Part shown: positions 22,691 through 34,419 of the stretch, piece after piece | How positions within the stretch are numbered: the stretch's first letter is position 1 | How the letters are laid out: each line of letters begins with the position of its first letter | DNA from: Vespula vulgaris | Lineage: Eukaryota > Arthropoda > Insecta > Hymenoptera > Vespidae | DNA: 64,000 bases | Direction of reading: 5' to 3' | Assembly (NCBI RefSeq): GCF_905475345.1 | Contig: NC_066586.1 | Coordinates: 3,427,501-3,491,500, forward strand | Translations under genes and position numbers: made by a program | The notes under the pieces: model-generated | Seen by the model: only the letters and a program-made list of their open reading frames with translations | Told to the model about the DNA's origin: nothing | The model's database searches: none

Positions 22691-22890
22691 AAGGTTTACC
22701 CTTGGCATCGATTCACGTTTTCGTAGATGCTAGCGTACATATCAGTAGCAGCTGTACCAGCCGTGTCCTGCGACCGCCCGTTGTCCTCCTGCAAGCAGCA
22801 TGTAGGGGGATACGATCCCTCTGGAATATTAATACCACGCGAAATATTATAAGCCACGGTAGTCGACGACTCGGGAATACTAAATATCGT

Positions 22891-22906
22891 GTGTCCTGCA
22901 GGACAC
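22891..22906. repeat. Perfect 16-bp palindrome GTGTCCTGCAGGACAC
   Basis: Self-complementary over all 16 bases. It sits in a CpG-richer island (about 22690-22960) and shares its TCCTGC/GCAGGA arms with inverted repeats at 38588-38619 and 54500-54517. Confidence 0.9.
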
Positions 22907-22959
22907 TTCGAATACTCTATTCTGTCATTTTAACTTCGACCGATCGAATGAGACGACAA

Positions 22960-23223
22960 TTAAAATAATTATATCAACAATTTTTCGTTAAAGAGATTTT
23001 ACAAATCTTTTGTCTCTCGTAATTTTAATCGTAATTTTTTTTTTTCAGTTGAATCCTTTCAGACGGATTAATTATATGTCATTAATTCACAAGTAATCTT
23101 AATTATAAATATAAATTTGTTGTAACAAAACGAACGTAATAAATAATCAAAGTCTCTCTCACTCATAATCGAATTTCATTCGCAGTTTAGCGTTAAATAT
23201 CAATGTGCAGTGTGCATCCAGGG

Positions 23224-23228
<5 letters not shown>
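22960..23228. other. AT-rich stretch
   Basis: No genes. A T-run at 23036-23046. Confidence 0.6.

Positions 23229-23229
<1 letters not shown>

Positions 23230-23267
<38 letters not shown>
23230..23267. repeat. (GA)n microsatellite
   Basis: About 19 GA units. Immediately after it the word GTTACGCGT occurs twice at about 23279 and 23291; ACGCGT is itself a 6-bp palindrome. Confidence 0.95.
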
Positions 23268-23275
<8 letters not shown>

Positions 23276-23299
23276 GGTGTTACGCGTCGAGTTACGCGT

Positions 23300-24160
23300 T
23301 CTAGCGCGATTATGAGGAGAACAAACTTCTCTTCTAACATTTCACGAACTAGGGCTATCGTACTTAGCTTCGACTATGAGAAAATACACGCTTGTCGTAT
23401 GTACAACGAGAGGAACTGTAAGACGTATCATTACTGTATAATTAATGCTCAACTAGTGTCGTTCTAAGACGTGTCAACGAGTATAATTTCCATTAGATAA
23501 TTGGAGACGAAGGGAACAAGCTGTCGTGGTGACCGTAATTATATCGAAAGCTAAAGTTTTATCGACGAAGAAATTACCTGTGATTATTCTAAAAAGCGTT
23601 TTATTATAATTTATTGAACAATAAAGAAAAACGATCGCTTCGTTCATCTCCAAAAATATTTTGTTCTACAATTTCTTTTTTTTTTTTTTATACGTTGACA
23701 CACGCTTACAAACTATTGTTTCTCTCGATATTTTGATCGGACGAATTTACATTCGTTATACTTAAAACAAAATAATGATTAAAGATTTATTTTTCTGAAT
23801 CACCATCGAGTTTCCCCAGTAATTTAGCAAACTCTGTAGAACAACGATTTACCTCTATTAGACAAAGCAGGTACGGGAAAGTGGCGCGCTACATCGACCG
23901 TAATTACAATTAACGAGAAACTTCTCTCATAGCGGCAACAAAGAAGTCAGATTGCTTTCCACTTCGATCCTTTCTCTCTCTCTCCTTCTCTTTCTCTCTT
24001 CTCTCTTATGCCCGTATGAAACACGCGCATTAGAAACTTCCTACCGAATAAAACCAAATTCACAAGCGGTAAACTAATACCACAGAGAAACCAAATCGAA
24101 AATACGAGCTTCACCTATACTATTAACGTTGCTTGTGATTTACCGTGGATGTTTGTTCAA
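23300..24160. other. Mixed stretch without genes
   Basis: AT-rich middle with a T-run at 23678-23689, a CT-rich run near 23972-24010 and one AGTGGCGC word at 23880-23887. Confidence 0.55.
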
Positions 24161-24161
24161 A

Positions 24162-24196
<35 letters not shown>
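24162..24196. repeat. (CT)n microsatellite
   Basis: CT run with one TTT interruption at 24181-24183. Confidence 0.95.
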
Positions 24197-24439
24197 GAGA
24201 TAAAAAAAGAAAACAAATGATCGATTAGAAAACGCATATCTTCTAGCAAAAGAATGAACGAAAAAAAAAGAAAAGGAAAAAGAAGGAAACAGAAAAAACT
24301 CTGCACGAAATTTAAAGGAATTTATGTTGCGAGCTGTTCGTAAAAGAAAACTACTTTCGAAGGAATTTTTCGAGTAAATCGATTTTCGACAAAGAAAAAC
24401 AGAATCTCGATAATCCAATAACAGAAAGAAAGAGACTAT

Positions 24440-24982
24440 AGTCATTGATTTCGTTCGGGCCGATATATAGGAACAGAGAAACGTATGTAGAATATCACTG
24501 CCATGCGATAGGAATCTATGATTAGGAGAAGCCCTTCTGTATAGCGTACAAGGAACGAAGAGAGTAGGACCCTATACTTTCCTTGAAGGTATGGAGGAAA
24601 CGGAGAGGGGTGAATAGCTGGCGAGAAATCGCATCCATTATGCAGAGTGGTCAAGGAATTATATCGCTCGCGTACCTGCAACACGGATAAGGCTCGGCCG
24701 GAATCGCGTGCAAAATTCAAAGCCGAAGGCGTCTCTTCGGGTGCGATCTCGCTCGAATCCAAAAGCTATGAGTCGTCGTACTAGGAGGAAGAGGAAATGG
24801 AAGAGAAAGAGAGAGAGAGAGAGGAAAGACTACTGTTCCTTTACGATTCCTGCGGTTTGTCGTTGAGAGGAATAAGGTCGTCCAACGTTTCGACGAAAAC
24901 ACGTACGACGTCGACGTTGGCTGGCGTCGATCGCGTTTGTTTCTCTGGAAAATCACATCCTCCCCTTCTTCGACTCTTTCTT

Positions 24983-25020
<38 letters not shown>

Positions 25021-25110
25021 CGAACTGAGTTTCGACCGATGCGAAACAGGGCGGCGAAAACGAAATTCACAGGAAAACCTTTCGCGGTTAACGGCCACAT
25101 CGTTAACGAT
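24440..25110. other. CpG-richer block
   Basis: GA run at 24809-24822 and CT-rich run at 24975-25018. Frames here are extended by those runs. No recognised gene. Confidence 0.45.
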
Positions 25111-25118
25111 AATTAATT

Positions 25119-25556
25119 TCAAACGGATCCAATTATATGAACTAGTGAAAAGTAAAAGATGAGAGAGAAAACGGGAGAGAGAGAAATAGAGAAGGTGTAT
25201 AGAGAACGGAGTTCTAGCGAGGTAGAACCAGGTATAACACTTAAATTTCCTGTTCCTTTCGCTCGTGGAAACTCGCAATACTTCCCGATTAACGTGCCGC
25301 AATTTAGTCGATAAATTTGCCGATGAAATTCCGAAATGCTCGCGGTGATATTAAATTCCGCCTTCGGAAGGAGCCCAACATGGAGCACCTCTCCTTCGAG
25401 TCTTCGAGTCTTCGTCTTCGCGAATGCTCTTCTCCTCCTACCACGACGTACAAGTTTCTTTTGCTTGGAATCGTGGATGCTAGGAAAAGCTTTCTTCGTT
25501 CCCAGGTTACCAAAGAATTTTTTGAATTCGCCTTTATTCAAGACGATAACGTGCAT
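25119..25556 (-). CDS. Hypothetical protein candidate, 145 aa, basic
   Basis: An ATG frame starting at 25556 with no microsatellite inside it. The same phase stays open upstream through the GA repeat at 25585-25615 to about 25724 without an ATG. Residues 32-52 are strongly basic (KKLVRRGRRRRAFAKTKTRR), resembling a nuclear-localisation or nucleic-acid-contact patch. Residues 53-120 are mixed. Residues 121-142 are hydrophobic and aromatic. No family is recognised. The DNA is CpG-richer, which lengthens chance frames, and shorter frames lie on the opposite strand. The frame at 27009-27377 lies upstream on the same strand. Confidence 0.2.
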   Translation of the reverse strand: MHVIVLNKGEFKKFFGNLGTKKAFPSIHDSKQKKLVRRGRRRRAFAKTKTRRLEGEVLHVGLLPKAEFNITASISEFHRQIYRLNCGTLIGKYCEFPRAKGTGNLSVIPGSTSLELRSLYTFSISLSPVFSLIFYFSLVHIIGSV

Positions 25557-25579
25557 AGAGAAAGACAGTGAGAGACTAT

Positions 25580-25584
<5 letters not shown>

Positions 25585-25615
<31 letters not shown>
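25585..25615. repeat. (GA)n microsatellite
   Basis: About 15 GA units. Confidence 0.95.
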
Positions 25616-25618
<3 letters not shown>

Positions 25619-25885
25619 CGATTTTAATTAAGGAATTGCTCGTGGTTTCGAATTCTCCATCTTTGTTTTTCACAAATAGGAGCCCAAGAAATGTACCAGC
25701 AACGATGATAATAATTTCATACAAAAGATTTAGATTATAATTACAGGTTCAAAAGAGAGACAATAAGAAAAATATAATGCGATACACATTAGTAATGGGA
25801 TAAAAGAAAGAAATAGGATTATAGGTATCGTATAATAAAAGGAACGGGAAAACAAAGAGAAAGAGAAAGAGAGAGAAAGAGAAGA

Positions 25886-25889
<4 letters not shown>

Positions 25890-25919
<30 letters not shown>
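25890..25919. repeat. (GA)n microsatellite
   Basis: About 15 GA units at the end of a GA/GAA-rich run beginning near 25856. Confidence 0.95.
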
Positions 25920-25922
<3 letters not shown>

Positions 25923-26010
25923 CGGAAGAGAGCATGGCTCGCGGTAGACGAGCCATTTACGGGCGCGTAAGCGGTTTCCATTGTCTATGGAGGTATAATG
26001 GAGTAATCTA

Positions 26011-26025
26011 GCGGTGATGCACCGC
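26011..26025. repeat. 15-bp hairpin GCGGTG-ATG-CACCGC
   Basis: Perfect 6-bp GC-rich arms around a 3-base loop. The surrounding 25980-26340 block is CpG-rich and has no clear gene. Confidence 0.8.
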
Positions 26026-26339
26026 CACCAAGGCTGATATTCAAATCGTGCGCCTCTTGCAAGTACATACGAGCGACCACAATACCGGCCCTTCCGGTTG
26101 GTGGAAGGAGGAGAAGAGGAAGGAGGTAGAGCTAGACGTGAGCGAGCATACCTTGGAGTGAGAGGAACATAGACAGATAGAGAGAGAAAGTGACTTCGAC
26201 TAGATGAACCGCGAACATTGCCCTAACCAGAAGACAAACCTTTGAGGTTGCTTTGATCGCATACGAAAAGGCGCGAAATTCGAATACACGAAGACTCAAA
26301 TGGGACCCGAACGGGATATAGCCTGCAGTGACGAAAAAT

Positions 26340-26830
26340 TCGCTGACGCGTGCACAAAATTTTACGAGGGTCTGGCTCGAACGACGAGTTTTATCGAATT
26401 TTCCCAGATTCCGATAAATAACGATAAATAACGATAACGTTCATCTATCATTCTTACGGTTTTTTATTTTTTCCCTTTATTTTTTTTCTTTTATATTTTA
26501 TAACACCATAACGCCTCCGCTTTAATCTAACAATAAGCTTATCTTGAAATATTGGCTAGGACACAAAGATTTTTATCGATTAGCAATAAATACGAGAGAT
26601 TTTCTATTAAAAAAAAAAAAAAAAAAAAGGAGAGGAATGAGGTTCGAAATTTATCAAGACGTTTTTTAATAACTACCGATGGATTAAATTTTCAAGGGTA
26701 GAAAAATGTATCCCCCTTCGTGTCACCGATCGTGCCTTCGCGGTTGGTTATGCGCGTTAACGTATACCACTCGCGCATCATCGACGTGCAGATGCATCTA
26801 ACCATCTATGCATATATACACCTTCACGTG
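26340..26830. other. AT-rich stretch
   Basis: Short tandem CGATAAATAA (two copies plus a partial third) at 26412-26438, a 20-base A-run at 26609-26628, and no genes. Confidence 0.55.
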
Positions 26831-26833
26831 GAA

Positions 26834-26835
<2 letters not shown>

Positions 26836-26872
<37 letters not shown>

Positions 26873-26879
26873 CCTCTTC
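26836..26879. repeat. (CT)n microsatellite
   Basis: About 22 CT units. Confidence 0.95.
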
Positions 26880-27008
26880 CTCCCTCTTTCTCTTTTACTG
26901 TGTGGGTTACGAGTTTCGTATACGCTTGGTCGTGCGCGCTGGTTACGGCGATATATCATCGCACGTCCAGAGTCATAACGTGACGCGCGCAACACGCTCG
27001 TGCATCAG

Positions 27009-27377
27009 TCATTTAGCCGCAAATGGAATCTGCTTCCTTCCTCTTGCCGCGTTTCCGCGCCTTCTACACGCTATTTTATATACATTCTCGCAGCCATTGT
27101 ATGCTAGCAACGAGAATGCGCGCGCACACACTCGAGTACACACCGATTTTCGTTCGACGATACGAAATCGGAGCTTGTAGAAAATGCAACCCTTCACGAA
27201 ATTCGTAGAAACTCGCTCGAAATTAATTACGTTGGTGAAGCAACAAAGTGCTTTTATTAACAATGGATTATGATCGACGACGAGACCAAACGAGATCGCG
27301 TTCGAAGGTTTCTGAAGCTTCCTAGATGACGGATGAGTCCGGAGTCTCTCCTTCGCGAATTTTCGTCGTTTGCCCAT
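27009..27377 (-). CDS. Hypothetical protein candidate, 122 aa, basic and cysteine-containing
   Basis: An ATG frame starting at 27377 with no low-complexity sequence. The N-terminus is very basic (MGKRRKFAKERLRTHPSSRK). Residues 26-60 are mixed and partly hydrophobic with a Cys-Cys pair at 45-46. Further cysteines lie near 64, 80, 84, 96 and 104, and the C-terminus is arginine-rich (RRRGNAARGRK). The cysteine pattern matches no zinc-finger spacing I know. Start context is weak. It lies 1.5 kb upstream of the 25119 frame on the same strand. CpG-rich DNA makes chance frames of this length fairly likely, and frames overlap it on the other strand at 26902-27208. Confidence 0.2.
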   Translation of the reverse strand: MGKRRKFAKERLRTHPSSRKLQKPSNAISFGLVVDHNPLLIKALCCFTNVINFERVSTNFVKGCIFYKLRFRIVERKSVCTRVCARAFSLLAYNGCENVYKIACRRRGNAARGRKQIPFAAK

Positions 27378-27384
27378 CAACGAA

Positions 27385-27985
27385 CAACGTTTTGTAATTT
27401 TCTTTCCCTTTCAAAAGAAATCGTTTAAACGTTGTTGTAATTATTTTCGGAGCGTTCACGTTTCGATAACGACACGCTTTTGAACAGTTTCTTTACGGGT
27501 ATAGATAAATCACGAATAAAGATAATTAACGATAATTTTTTTAAGTTCGAACATTATTTAAAAACGTAATTTACGAATTATTAAAACGATAAAGATAATT
27601 CAATACACGCTTGATTATCGAAGGATCATTAAAATTTAAATAAAATCTAATCTATTTGTAAAAATAAAAACAAAACGAATCGACTTTAGAATAGGTGGTT
27701 GGAAAAGGGAACGAAAAGAAAAATTTCTCTCGTTGTCGAGAAAAAGAAGCTTCAACTCCTAGGAGGTTAAAATTCGCGTAACGAAGATTCGAAGTGGAAA
27801 AATCGCGGGAGGTCGCAAGAAAGTGTGTACGTGACCTTTCGTAGAAATCTCGGGCACGCGGTGGTGTTACCGAAGGAAGCTCGCTCGTCGGTAGGAAAAG
27901 CAGGCAGATGGAAGAGGAAAAGGAGGAAGCACAGGAAAACTAAACAGGAAAGAAAAAAGAAAAAAAATAGAAGAGAAAAAGAAAG
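27385..27985. other. AT-rich stretch with a purine-rich end
   Basis: No genes. The 27905-27985 part is strongly purine-biased and leads into a GA microsatellite. Confidence 0.55.
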
Positions 27986-27988
<3 letters not shown>

Positions 27989-28034
<46 letters not shown>

Positions 28035-28049
28035 AAGAGAGAGAGAGAG
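27989..28049. repeat. (GA)n microsatellite
   Basis: About 30 GA units with two A insertions. Confidence 0.95.
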
Positions 28050-28423
28050 TGAAATGGCACCTGCTGTGGCCTGTGCGCCACATCTTTCGTCTCTCTTTTT
28101 TCCCCCTCTTTTTTCTTTCGTCTCAGTCGACGATCTTCTTTCTCTTCCACTTAATGGACTTTAACGAGCCCCGAGATATGAGTGGAACGAAGAAAAGAGA
28201 ATCTCCGAAAGAGAAAGAAGGAAGATCGTAGGACGACGCGGTTAAATTAGAAAACTCCTGGGTTCCTAAGGGCAAAAGAGGGAAAAGGGAGAAGGATATT
28301 TAAATTAGGTGAACACCCTGCGTAAAGCCCGCATCCCTAATGAGCCGGATAAGCGATCGAGATTTTTCGGGGTTCCCTTGAACGAGGACCAACCATCGAA
28401 GTTACAGCAGCCTCTACTCCGAC

Positions 28424-28460
28424 CCTTCTTCTTCTTTCTTCTTCTTCTTCTTCTTCTTCT
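28424..28460. repeat. (TTC)n trinucleotide repeat
   Basis: About 12 TTC/CTT units with one T insertion. The flanking 28050-28420 block is CpG-richer and has no recognised gene. Confidence 0.9.
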
Positions 28461-28619
28461 TTTTTTCCTTTCTCGAGGCAGGTGTTGGCCCAAAGAATCC
28501 GGTTTCCGTGATATCATCGACCGGTTAACGACGTGCCAGGAGATCGCATTCTTTGTTAACTACAAAGCTCACGATCTATGATTCGAGACGCAGAGAACAA
28601 TTTAGAAGGGCGACTGTTC

Positions 28620-29077
28620 GATCGAAATTATCATTTCGTTATACTCCATTTGAATAAATTTGTAATTGGTTTGATTAACCCAAATCAACGGAATAATAAT
28701 ACATAATTAATATTATTTATACATATTTATATATTCACGTTAATTAAAATAAAATATATATATATATATACATCAAATAACAATTATATACGAAACCAAT
28801 CTCATCTACAAACAATTATTTGTTACTTCGAGTTAATTAAAAATTTTTAGAGTTTATCCATAATTATGTACGGAAGGTTTCGAGAAAAACCATAAATCTT
28901 TCGTACGCTTTACACTCGTTTCGACAACGAACGAACGAGAGAAGAATAGCTAAGCTTGGGAATTCTTCAAGCGAAACATTTTCCATTGCATAGCGGACAA
29001 ACATTAGCAGCTGGGGTAGGAGGTTTTCAGAAAGAGAAGTTATAATGTATATATATAGATATACGAATAGACATAAG

Positions 29078-29127
<50 letters not shown>

Positions 29128-30890
29128 GTATACGTATAATATACAGATACACCTATACGTACATACACCTATATTTATGTATCTATATATTACAAAACAC
29201 GTTTATCAAGTGGACCCGAGATGCAAACCATTGCATTAACATATAGATAAGCCGTTTCTCTCGTGGCCGTGTTAAACATAATAATCCATATTTCCCGATA
29301 GTACTCCTCGCAATTAATGATACAAGCCGTACGACGTGAATATTGTTACATTAACGAATACTACGTTTCCAGTGGCCGATCATCATCAGTCGATACTGTT
29401 ATCCTCTGGGTAATAATTAAACCCCTTTACGATATTCGATCGATATTCATTTCGATGAATAGTCCGTATAATTTGTTGTCCGCCTCTTCCGAATGCGTCG
29501 GATTTTTAAAAGAAACCATTATATCATCATTATCATAACTATTATCGTCGACATCATTAACGTCGTTATTATATTCGAACCGAGGATATATATCGCTCGT
29601 AATAAAAAATTTCTATTATCATCTTTTAGATAAATTCTCAAAAGGAAATATACATGCACGCTCGTATACTTAGATTTTATTAATTAATTCTTTTAATTTC
29701 TCGAGATCCATTCAGAATTTTTGGCGCATTGCTTTCTCGTAGAAAAACGAACAAATTATTATTCTTTCACAAAAAAAAATTCATAAGCTTATATAAATTC
29801 GGTAGTTTTTATTAAAAAATTTTATACATCTCTTTAAATAATACGTATCGTAATATAAATGTAAAATTTGTTAAAGCGATTTAACAATTAAAAATTATTT
29901 GATATGAATGAATTTAAAACAAAAAAAAAAGGAAACAAAGAAACGAAAATAAAAAAAATTATCACCGACCTATTAATCCGTCCGAGTTTTCGTGCGAAAA
30001 TGTACGTCACGTAATTACAAAAGCGTAGTAACGACGATGAAGGAACACAAGAGCGTTATTCTTCTAATAAATATTTCTGATTAATCACCCTTTATGTTAG
30101 TCGTCGATGATTATCAATATTATACGGATGAGGATCGTGTTCGCACTCGATTTAAATTTTCATAGAGCTATAGCACGTACCTCCTGTATTCTGCTAATTA
30201 ATAATTCTCTAGTCGAGTAGTATACGTATACCAGTAGCGTATACTAAGTGTTCTAAGAGAATCGGTATATTATTCAGAGGGAAAGTACATTGAAAAGCAA
30301 TAATGGAACATTTGGAAATACCAAATCCATTTTTGAAACTCCATTATCAAACCAATTTTATATACCCGTAATCTCATTTTCTCTAAAGATACCATTACCT
30401 TGGTATGATCACAAAAATGAGATTATGATTCTCAATTAACACTTTATTATAGTCCTTCTCTTACGTAAAATAATTGCAGAAATAAATTACTTGAAATAAA
30501 TTACCTAAATCTGTGAATCCGTTCAAAGAGTAAAATTCTTTTTACAAGTGAACTAGCTAAATGAATAGGAGAAAAAATTTAATCGTTTCCTTTTTTATCA
30601 AATTAAAAATTGACAAGCAATGAATTTGCACTTAATCACGTAAAACTAAACAAAAAAAGAATAAAAAAGAATGGAAAAAGAAAAACATTGCCATAGACAG
30701 ATAAACAGGTCATGCGATCGATCCACGACCTCGATTCCATAACGATCTCTTTTTTAATTAAAACATAATTAAAGCTCCTTCTGTTGCAACGAAGAATTTA
30801 AAACTATTACGAGAGAGACAGGTGTACTGTATCTCGTTCGCTCTTCTTTCTCTCTTGAGTCGTTGGTCTCTATATGTTCATGTACAAGTA
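28620..30890. other. 2.3-kb AT-rich desert
   Basis: Very AT-rich DNA with no convincing gene. A 73-codon + frame (29317-29538, ATG) is non-repetitive but ordinary in length. Inverted arms AGTATACG/CGTATACT lie at 30219-30245. Confidence 0.6.
29079..29126. repeat. (TA)n microsatellite
   Basis: About 24 uninterrupted TA units, followed by ACGTAT/CATAC-type variants to about 29190. Confidence 0.95.
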
Positions 30891-30893
30891 TAC

Positions 30894-30955
<62 letters not shown>
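30894..30955. repeat. Compound (TG)n(TA)n microsatellite
   Basis: About 12 TG units (30894-30917) followed directly by about 19 TA units (30917-30955), an alternating purine-pyrimidine run of over 60 bases. Confidence 0.95.
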
Positions 30956-30967
<12 letters not shown>

Positions 30968-31111
30968 AATATACATATACACAAACACACACATACACAC
31001 ATACATATATATCAAAAGAGGGAGAAAAGAAGTTCATACTTTCGTATAAGCAGCTGTATCTCATTACAGCTTTTCACGAGCGGAGAATATTTCACCTGGT
31101 TGAGTTACATA

Positions 31112-31351
31112 ATGGTCGTTCGAGAACTCTTCTTCTGGAGTATACGCGAGTACGAACTCATTTCTCTCTGCCTGATAGCGCCGCTTTTATGGATTAATTT
31201 CCTTTATTTTCATTTTCTAGCAAAATCCGTGATAAAGAGAAAGAAAGGATCAAGCGAAGTCTCCTCTCAACATTATCCTCTTTTTGAAATTATTGAAACG
31301 TGCTTGGAATCTTTCCTTATACGAGAATACGTTTGGTACTTTATCAAGTGA
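31112..31351 (+). CDS. Weak small-ORF candidate, 79 aa, possible membrane peptide
   Basis: An ATG frame with residues 16-37 hydrophobic (ELISLCLIAPLLWINFLYF) bounded by a glutamate side and a lysine/arginine cluster (KSVIKRKKG), the charge layout of a single-pass membrane protein. The frame continues open upstream to beyond 31040, with CATTACAG, an acceptor-like word, ending at 31069. No family recognised. Hydrophobic frames are common in AT-rich DNA. Confidence 0.13.
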   Translation: MVVRELFFWSIREYELISLCLIAPLLWINFLYFHFLAKSVIKRKKGSSEVSSQHYPLFEIIETCLESFLIREYVWYFIK

Positions 31352-31359
31352 TATAAAAA

Positions 31360-32975
31360 TTTTTTTTCGACAAGCGTATTACTATATTTATCAGTATATA
31401 TTTATCGGTATATATTTCTCTCGAGAAATATATTTTTGTTCCCGAAGAAAATTTTTTAAATATCTCACGCACAGCAGGGAACAGCTGAAGGGAAGTTCGA
31501 AGGTTGAGAAGGGGAACTAACGTATCGGCTCGTTAGATTTTGTAACGGATGCTCGAAGATCCTTATCGCTTGCCTGTATGGAAACCGAAACGATAACCGT
31601 GACTTTAGGAAAGGTGTGCAGCTTGAGAAAGAAGAGCGAAGATGAAGAAGAGAGAGAAAGTGATATACGCTCGTTCGAAGAAGCTAGATGAGAGCATCTT
31701 ACTCGATCAGACTTCATAAGATATACCTGCTATACTACCCTTCGTAAGCCGAGACATCTTAAGTTCCCCCACCCTTGGATAAAATTCCTTATGGCATGGA
31801 TCTAAAACGAAACTTTTTCCCTTTATATAAATACCTAAGCTGTTGATATAGATTCAATGATTTTAAATTTTGTTAGTAAAACAGATTGATTGTTAAAAAA
31901 TAAATAATATAATATTTAAAAGTTCCAATATTGTTAAATGGTTTTGATACCTCTTATAAATATTTTCAGGTTAATAATAAATAATAAATATTTTCACAAT
32001 CTCTGCACGAAAAATATCAATTATTTTTTCTTCGGTAAATATTTCGTATTTAATAGAAAAATGTAATTAATTATCCGATTCTATAGAAAGTTTGTAAAAA
32101 GTTATTACGACGGTTATAAAACGGAAGCAGTAACTTCTCCATAGGCACATAATACGATCTTTCTTTTTCTCATCTCTATCAACTGTAATTATGGATTAAA
32201 GTTTAAAAAGTTTGCATATTACTAAATTCAACTAATGAAACTGACTTCCTGCAATTATTAAGCCGCGAGCTCTATTGCACGATTATTATACTAGCCGAAC
32301 GACTGGGCTTATGTATCAACGAGCAAATACCGCTAATTAAAACACACATCGAAAGTCCGTCGATATCCAATCGCCATCGTTTAAAGTCTCGACGATATAA
32401 CCTACCAATATTTTTTCATTTGCACGATCGTACCCGATGTTTATTTAATTTCTGCCGAGCGCCAGGCAAACAGATTTCCTCCTCGTAATTTTATGAACGA
32501 GCTGCAAACGCGAACGTTACGATCAGATTTCAAACCTCTGCTTTTAAACAGAGAACAAAAATGATCCTTTAATTGTTTACCGTATCGATCGAGTTTACAT
32601 CTAAAGTTTTTTTTTATCGTCCTTTAATTAAAATTATTAATGCATGGGTGAACGATCAATAAGTTGCAAAAGATTATTGAAAGATATTAATAACTAAAAA
32701 TATATATATATATTCTATGTGCGTTGTTATTTTATTATAGATTAAAACTGAAATAATTTCACTATATATTAGATTTTGACGAAAGAGCGGTAAACGTTTT
32801 CCATGCGTCGTCCCTCCTCATCTTTTTTTTCGTCCTTCTTCTTGAACGGAGAGATACGAAATTAGAGAGGAAAAAGAGGAAATATACGGATGTAACATGT
32901 CGAAATGTCATCACGGCGATGCTTCGCTCGAGCGAATCGTTTGAACGCAGCAAACTGTGCGACGAGTCTATTTGT
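31360..32975. other. AT-rich region without genes
   Basis: A TATATAAATA word at 31824-31833 has no convincing frame after it. The rest is AT-rich with no coding signal. Confidence 0.55.
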
Positions 32976-32978
32976 GTC

Positions 32979-32981
<3 letters not shown>

Positions 32982-33021
<40 letters not shown>
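32982..33021. repeat. (CT)n microsatellite
   Basis: About 20 CT units. Confidence 0.95.
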
Positions 33022-33022
<1 letters not shown>

Positions 33023-33463
33023 ACACACAAATACAGATAGACACATCGATAGATTCAATACGTCTAGAGGATGAATTCGTACAGGAACGTCTTGTAAATG
33101 TATTTTCGAAAAAGTGTTTCGATCGAACTCAAAGCAGCGAAGTGGGCGTTTTGAAATTTGTCGTAACATGAGATACGTTTTCAACGAAATACCTTCTTCG
33201 TAGATCTTCGAGAAATACATATCTCTTCTTGAGAAATCATCCTTAATACTTTATGTCGAGATAATATATTACGTACGAAATGAATCGGATCATACGAGTA
33301 ATAAAAAATTTGTAAAAAAAATTTGTGAGATAATGAAGATATTAACATTTCCTAACGAATTCAAAACATTAAGAAGTATTAAAAAGATTTTTTTCGATCG
33401 AAATAATTCCCAATCGATGAAAAACCAAACGTTACAAACGCAAAATGGTATTGTTCAAGTACA

Positions 33464-33604
33464 ATGGAGAAGCTTAACGAGTGTTCTCACGGTCAGCTTT
33501 TGCTAGAGGGAGGAGAAGCTGGAACCACCACCAGCGAAGGCTTGGCCAACTTATGCAAAGTACTTTCCTCGAGGGCAGCTGGCAGTCGACGGGGTAGCAG
33601 GCGG
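33464..33604 (+). CDS. Candidate first coding exon (47 codons) with a GTAAGA splice donor
   Basis: The ATG at 33464 has a strong context (ACA before it, G after it) and opens 47 codons of glycine-, serine- and leucine-rich sequence (MEKLNECSHGQLLLEGGEAG, then a TTTSEG segment, ending in an arginine/serine stretch). It meets CGG|GTAAGA in phase 0 at 33605; unspliced, the frame stops three codons later at 33614. The block is GC-richer than both flanks, which are AT-rich, giving an exon-like GC peak. No homologue is recognised and no partner exon was found. A minus-strand frame overlaps it. Confidence 0.2.
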
Positions 33605-33619
33605 GTAAGAACCTAGGAA

Positions 33620-34298
33620 GCGAACGAGAATAACCGTTATAATAACTACCTTCAATTATCGCGCAAAATCCTTGCATACCTATACGCCATGATTTTCACT
33701 TACGAATAATTTTTGAATCACGAAATCGATTATACGTGTAATATCCTTCCGTAAATTTATTTTTGAAGATGCTGCGACGACGCATACCTTTTCCTTACAC
33801 ACTTTTAATATTAATTCGATCATTAATTTCACATTTAGTTAATTATACATTAGTCAAGATACGAGTTTTATATGATCGAGAAATATAGAAGTTTCTTCTT
33901 TTTTTCATCTTGTTCTACTTCCATGAAAAAGTATGACGAAAGTTAGACACGTAATAATTAATACAAACGTCGACGTTTCGTCAGTACGAATGGATCGCAC
34001 GAGTGGTTCCATTTTCGTGCAAAATTTTACGACGCTTCGTGAAAGAGCGAAATGGTTCGGCAGGATAGTAACTAGGCAGACAGAGACAGCTGGAGCGATG
34101 AAACTGGGTCGTGTTACTCTCCGCAGCATCCAACGCGGATGTGTAACGCAGCTGACAAGTGATAATTGAATTTTGTCGGAGGATCGTCGGCGATCCGTTT
34201 ATGAACTCGATAACGCTCGGTATCATCGAGATATCGAGTACGTTCGCGCGATTGCCCAGAATAACGTTGTTTCTAACTTGTGATTAGTAGCCATAAAC

Positions 34299-34300
<2 letters not shown>
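33620..34300. other. Mixed stretch
   Basis: AT-rich to 33930, then CpG-richer. Two frames of about 75 codons overlap on opposite strands at 33905-34169. Neither is recognised. Confidence 0.5.

Positions 34301-34301
<1 letters not shown>

Positions 34302-34354
<53 letters not shown>
34302..34354. repeat. (GA)n microsatellite
   Basis: About 26 uninterrupted GA units, followed by a GTGTGCGTGCGTGTATGTGT run at about 34373-34395. Confidence 0.95.
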
Positions 34355-34357
<3 letters not shown>

Positions 34358-34419
34358 CGAAAGAGTCCGTGTACGTGTGCGTGCGTGTATGTGTATATGT
34401 GTTTATGATCGATGCGAAT

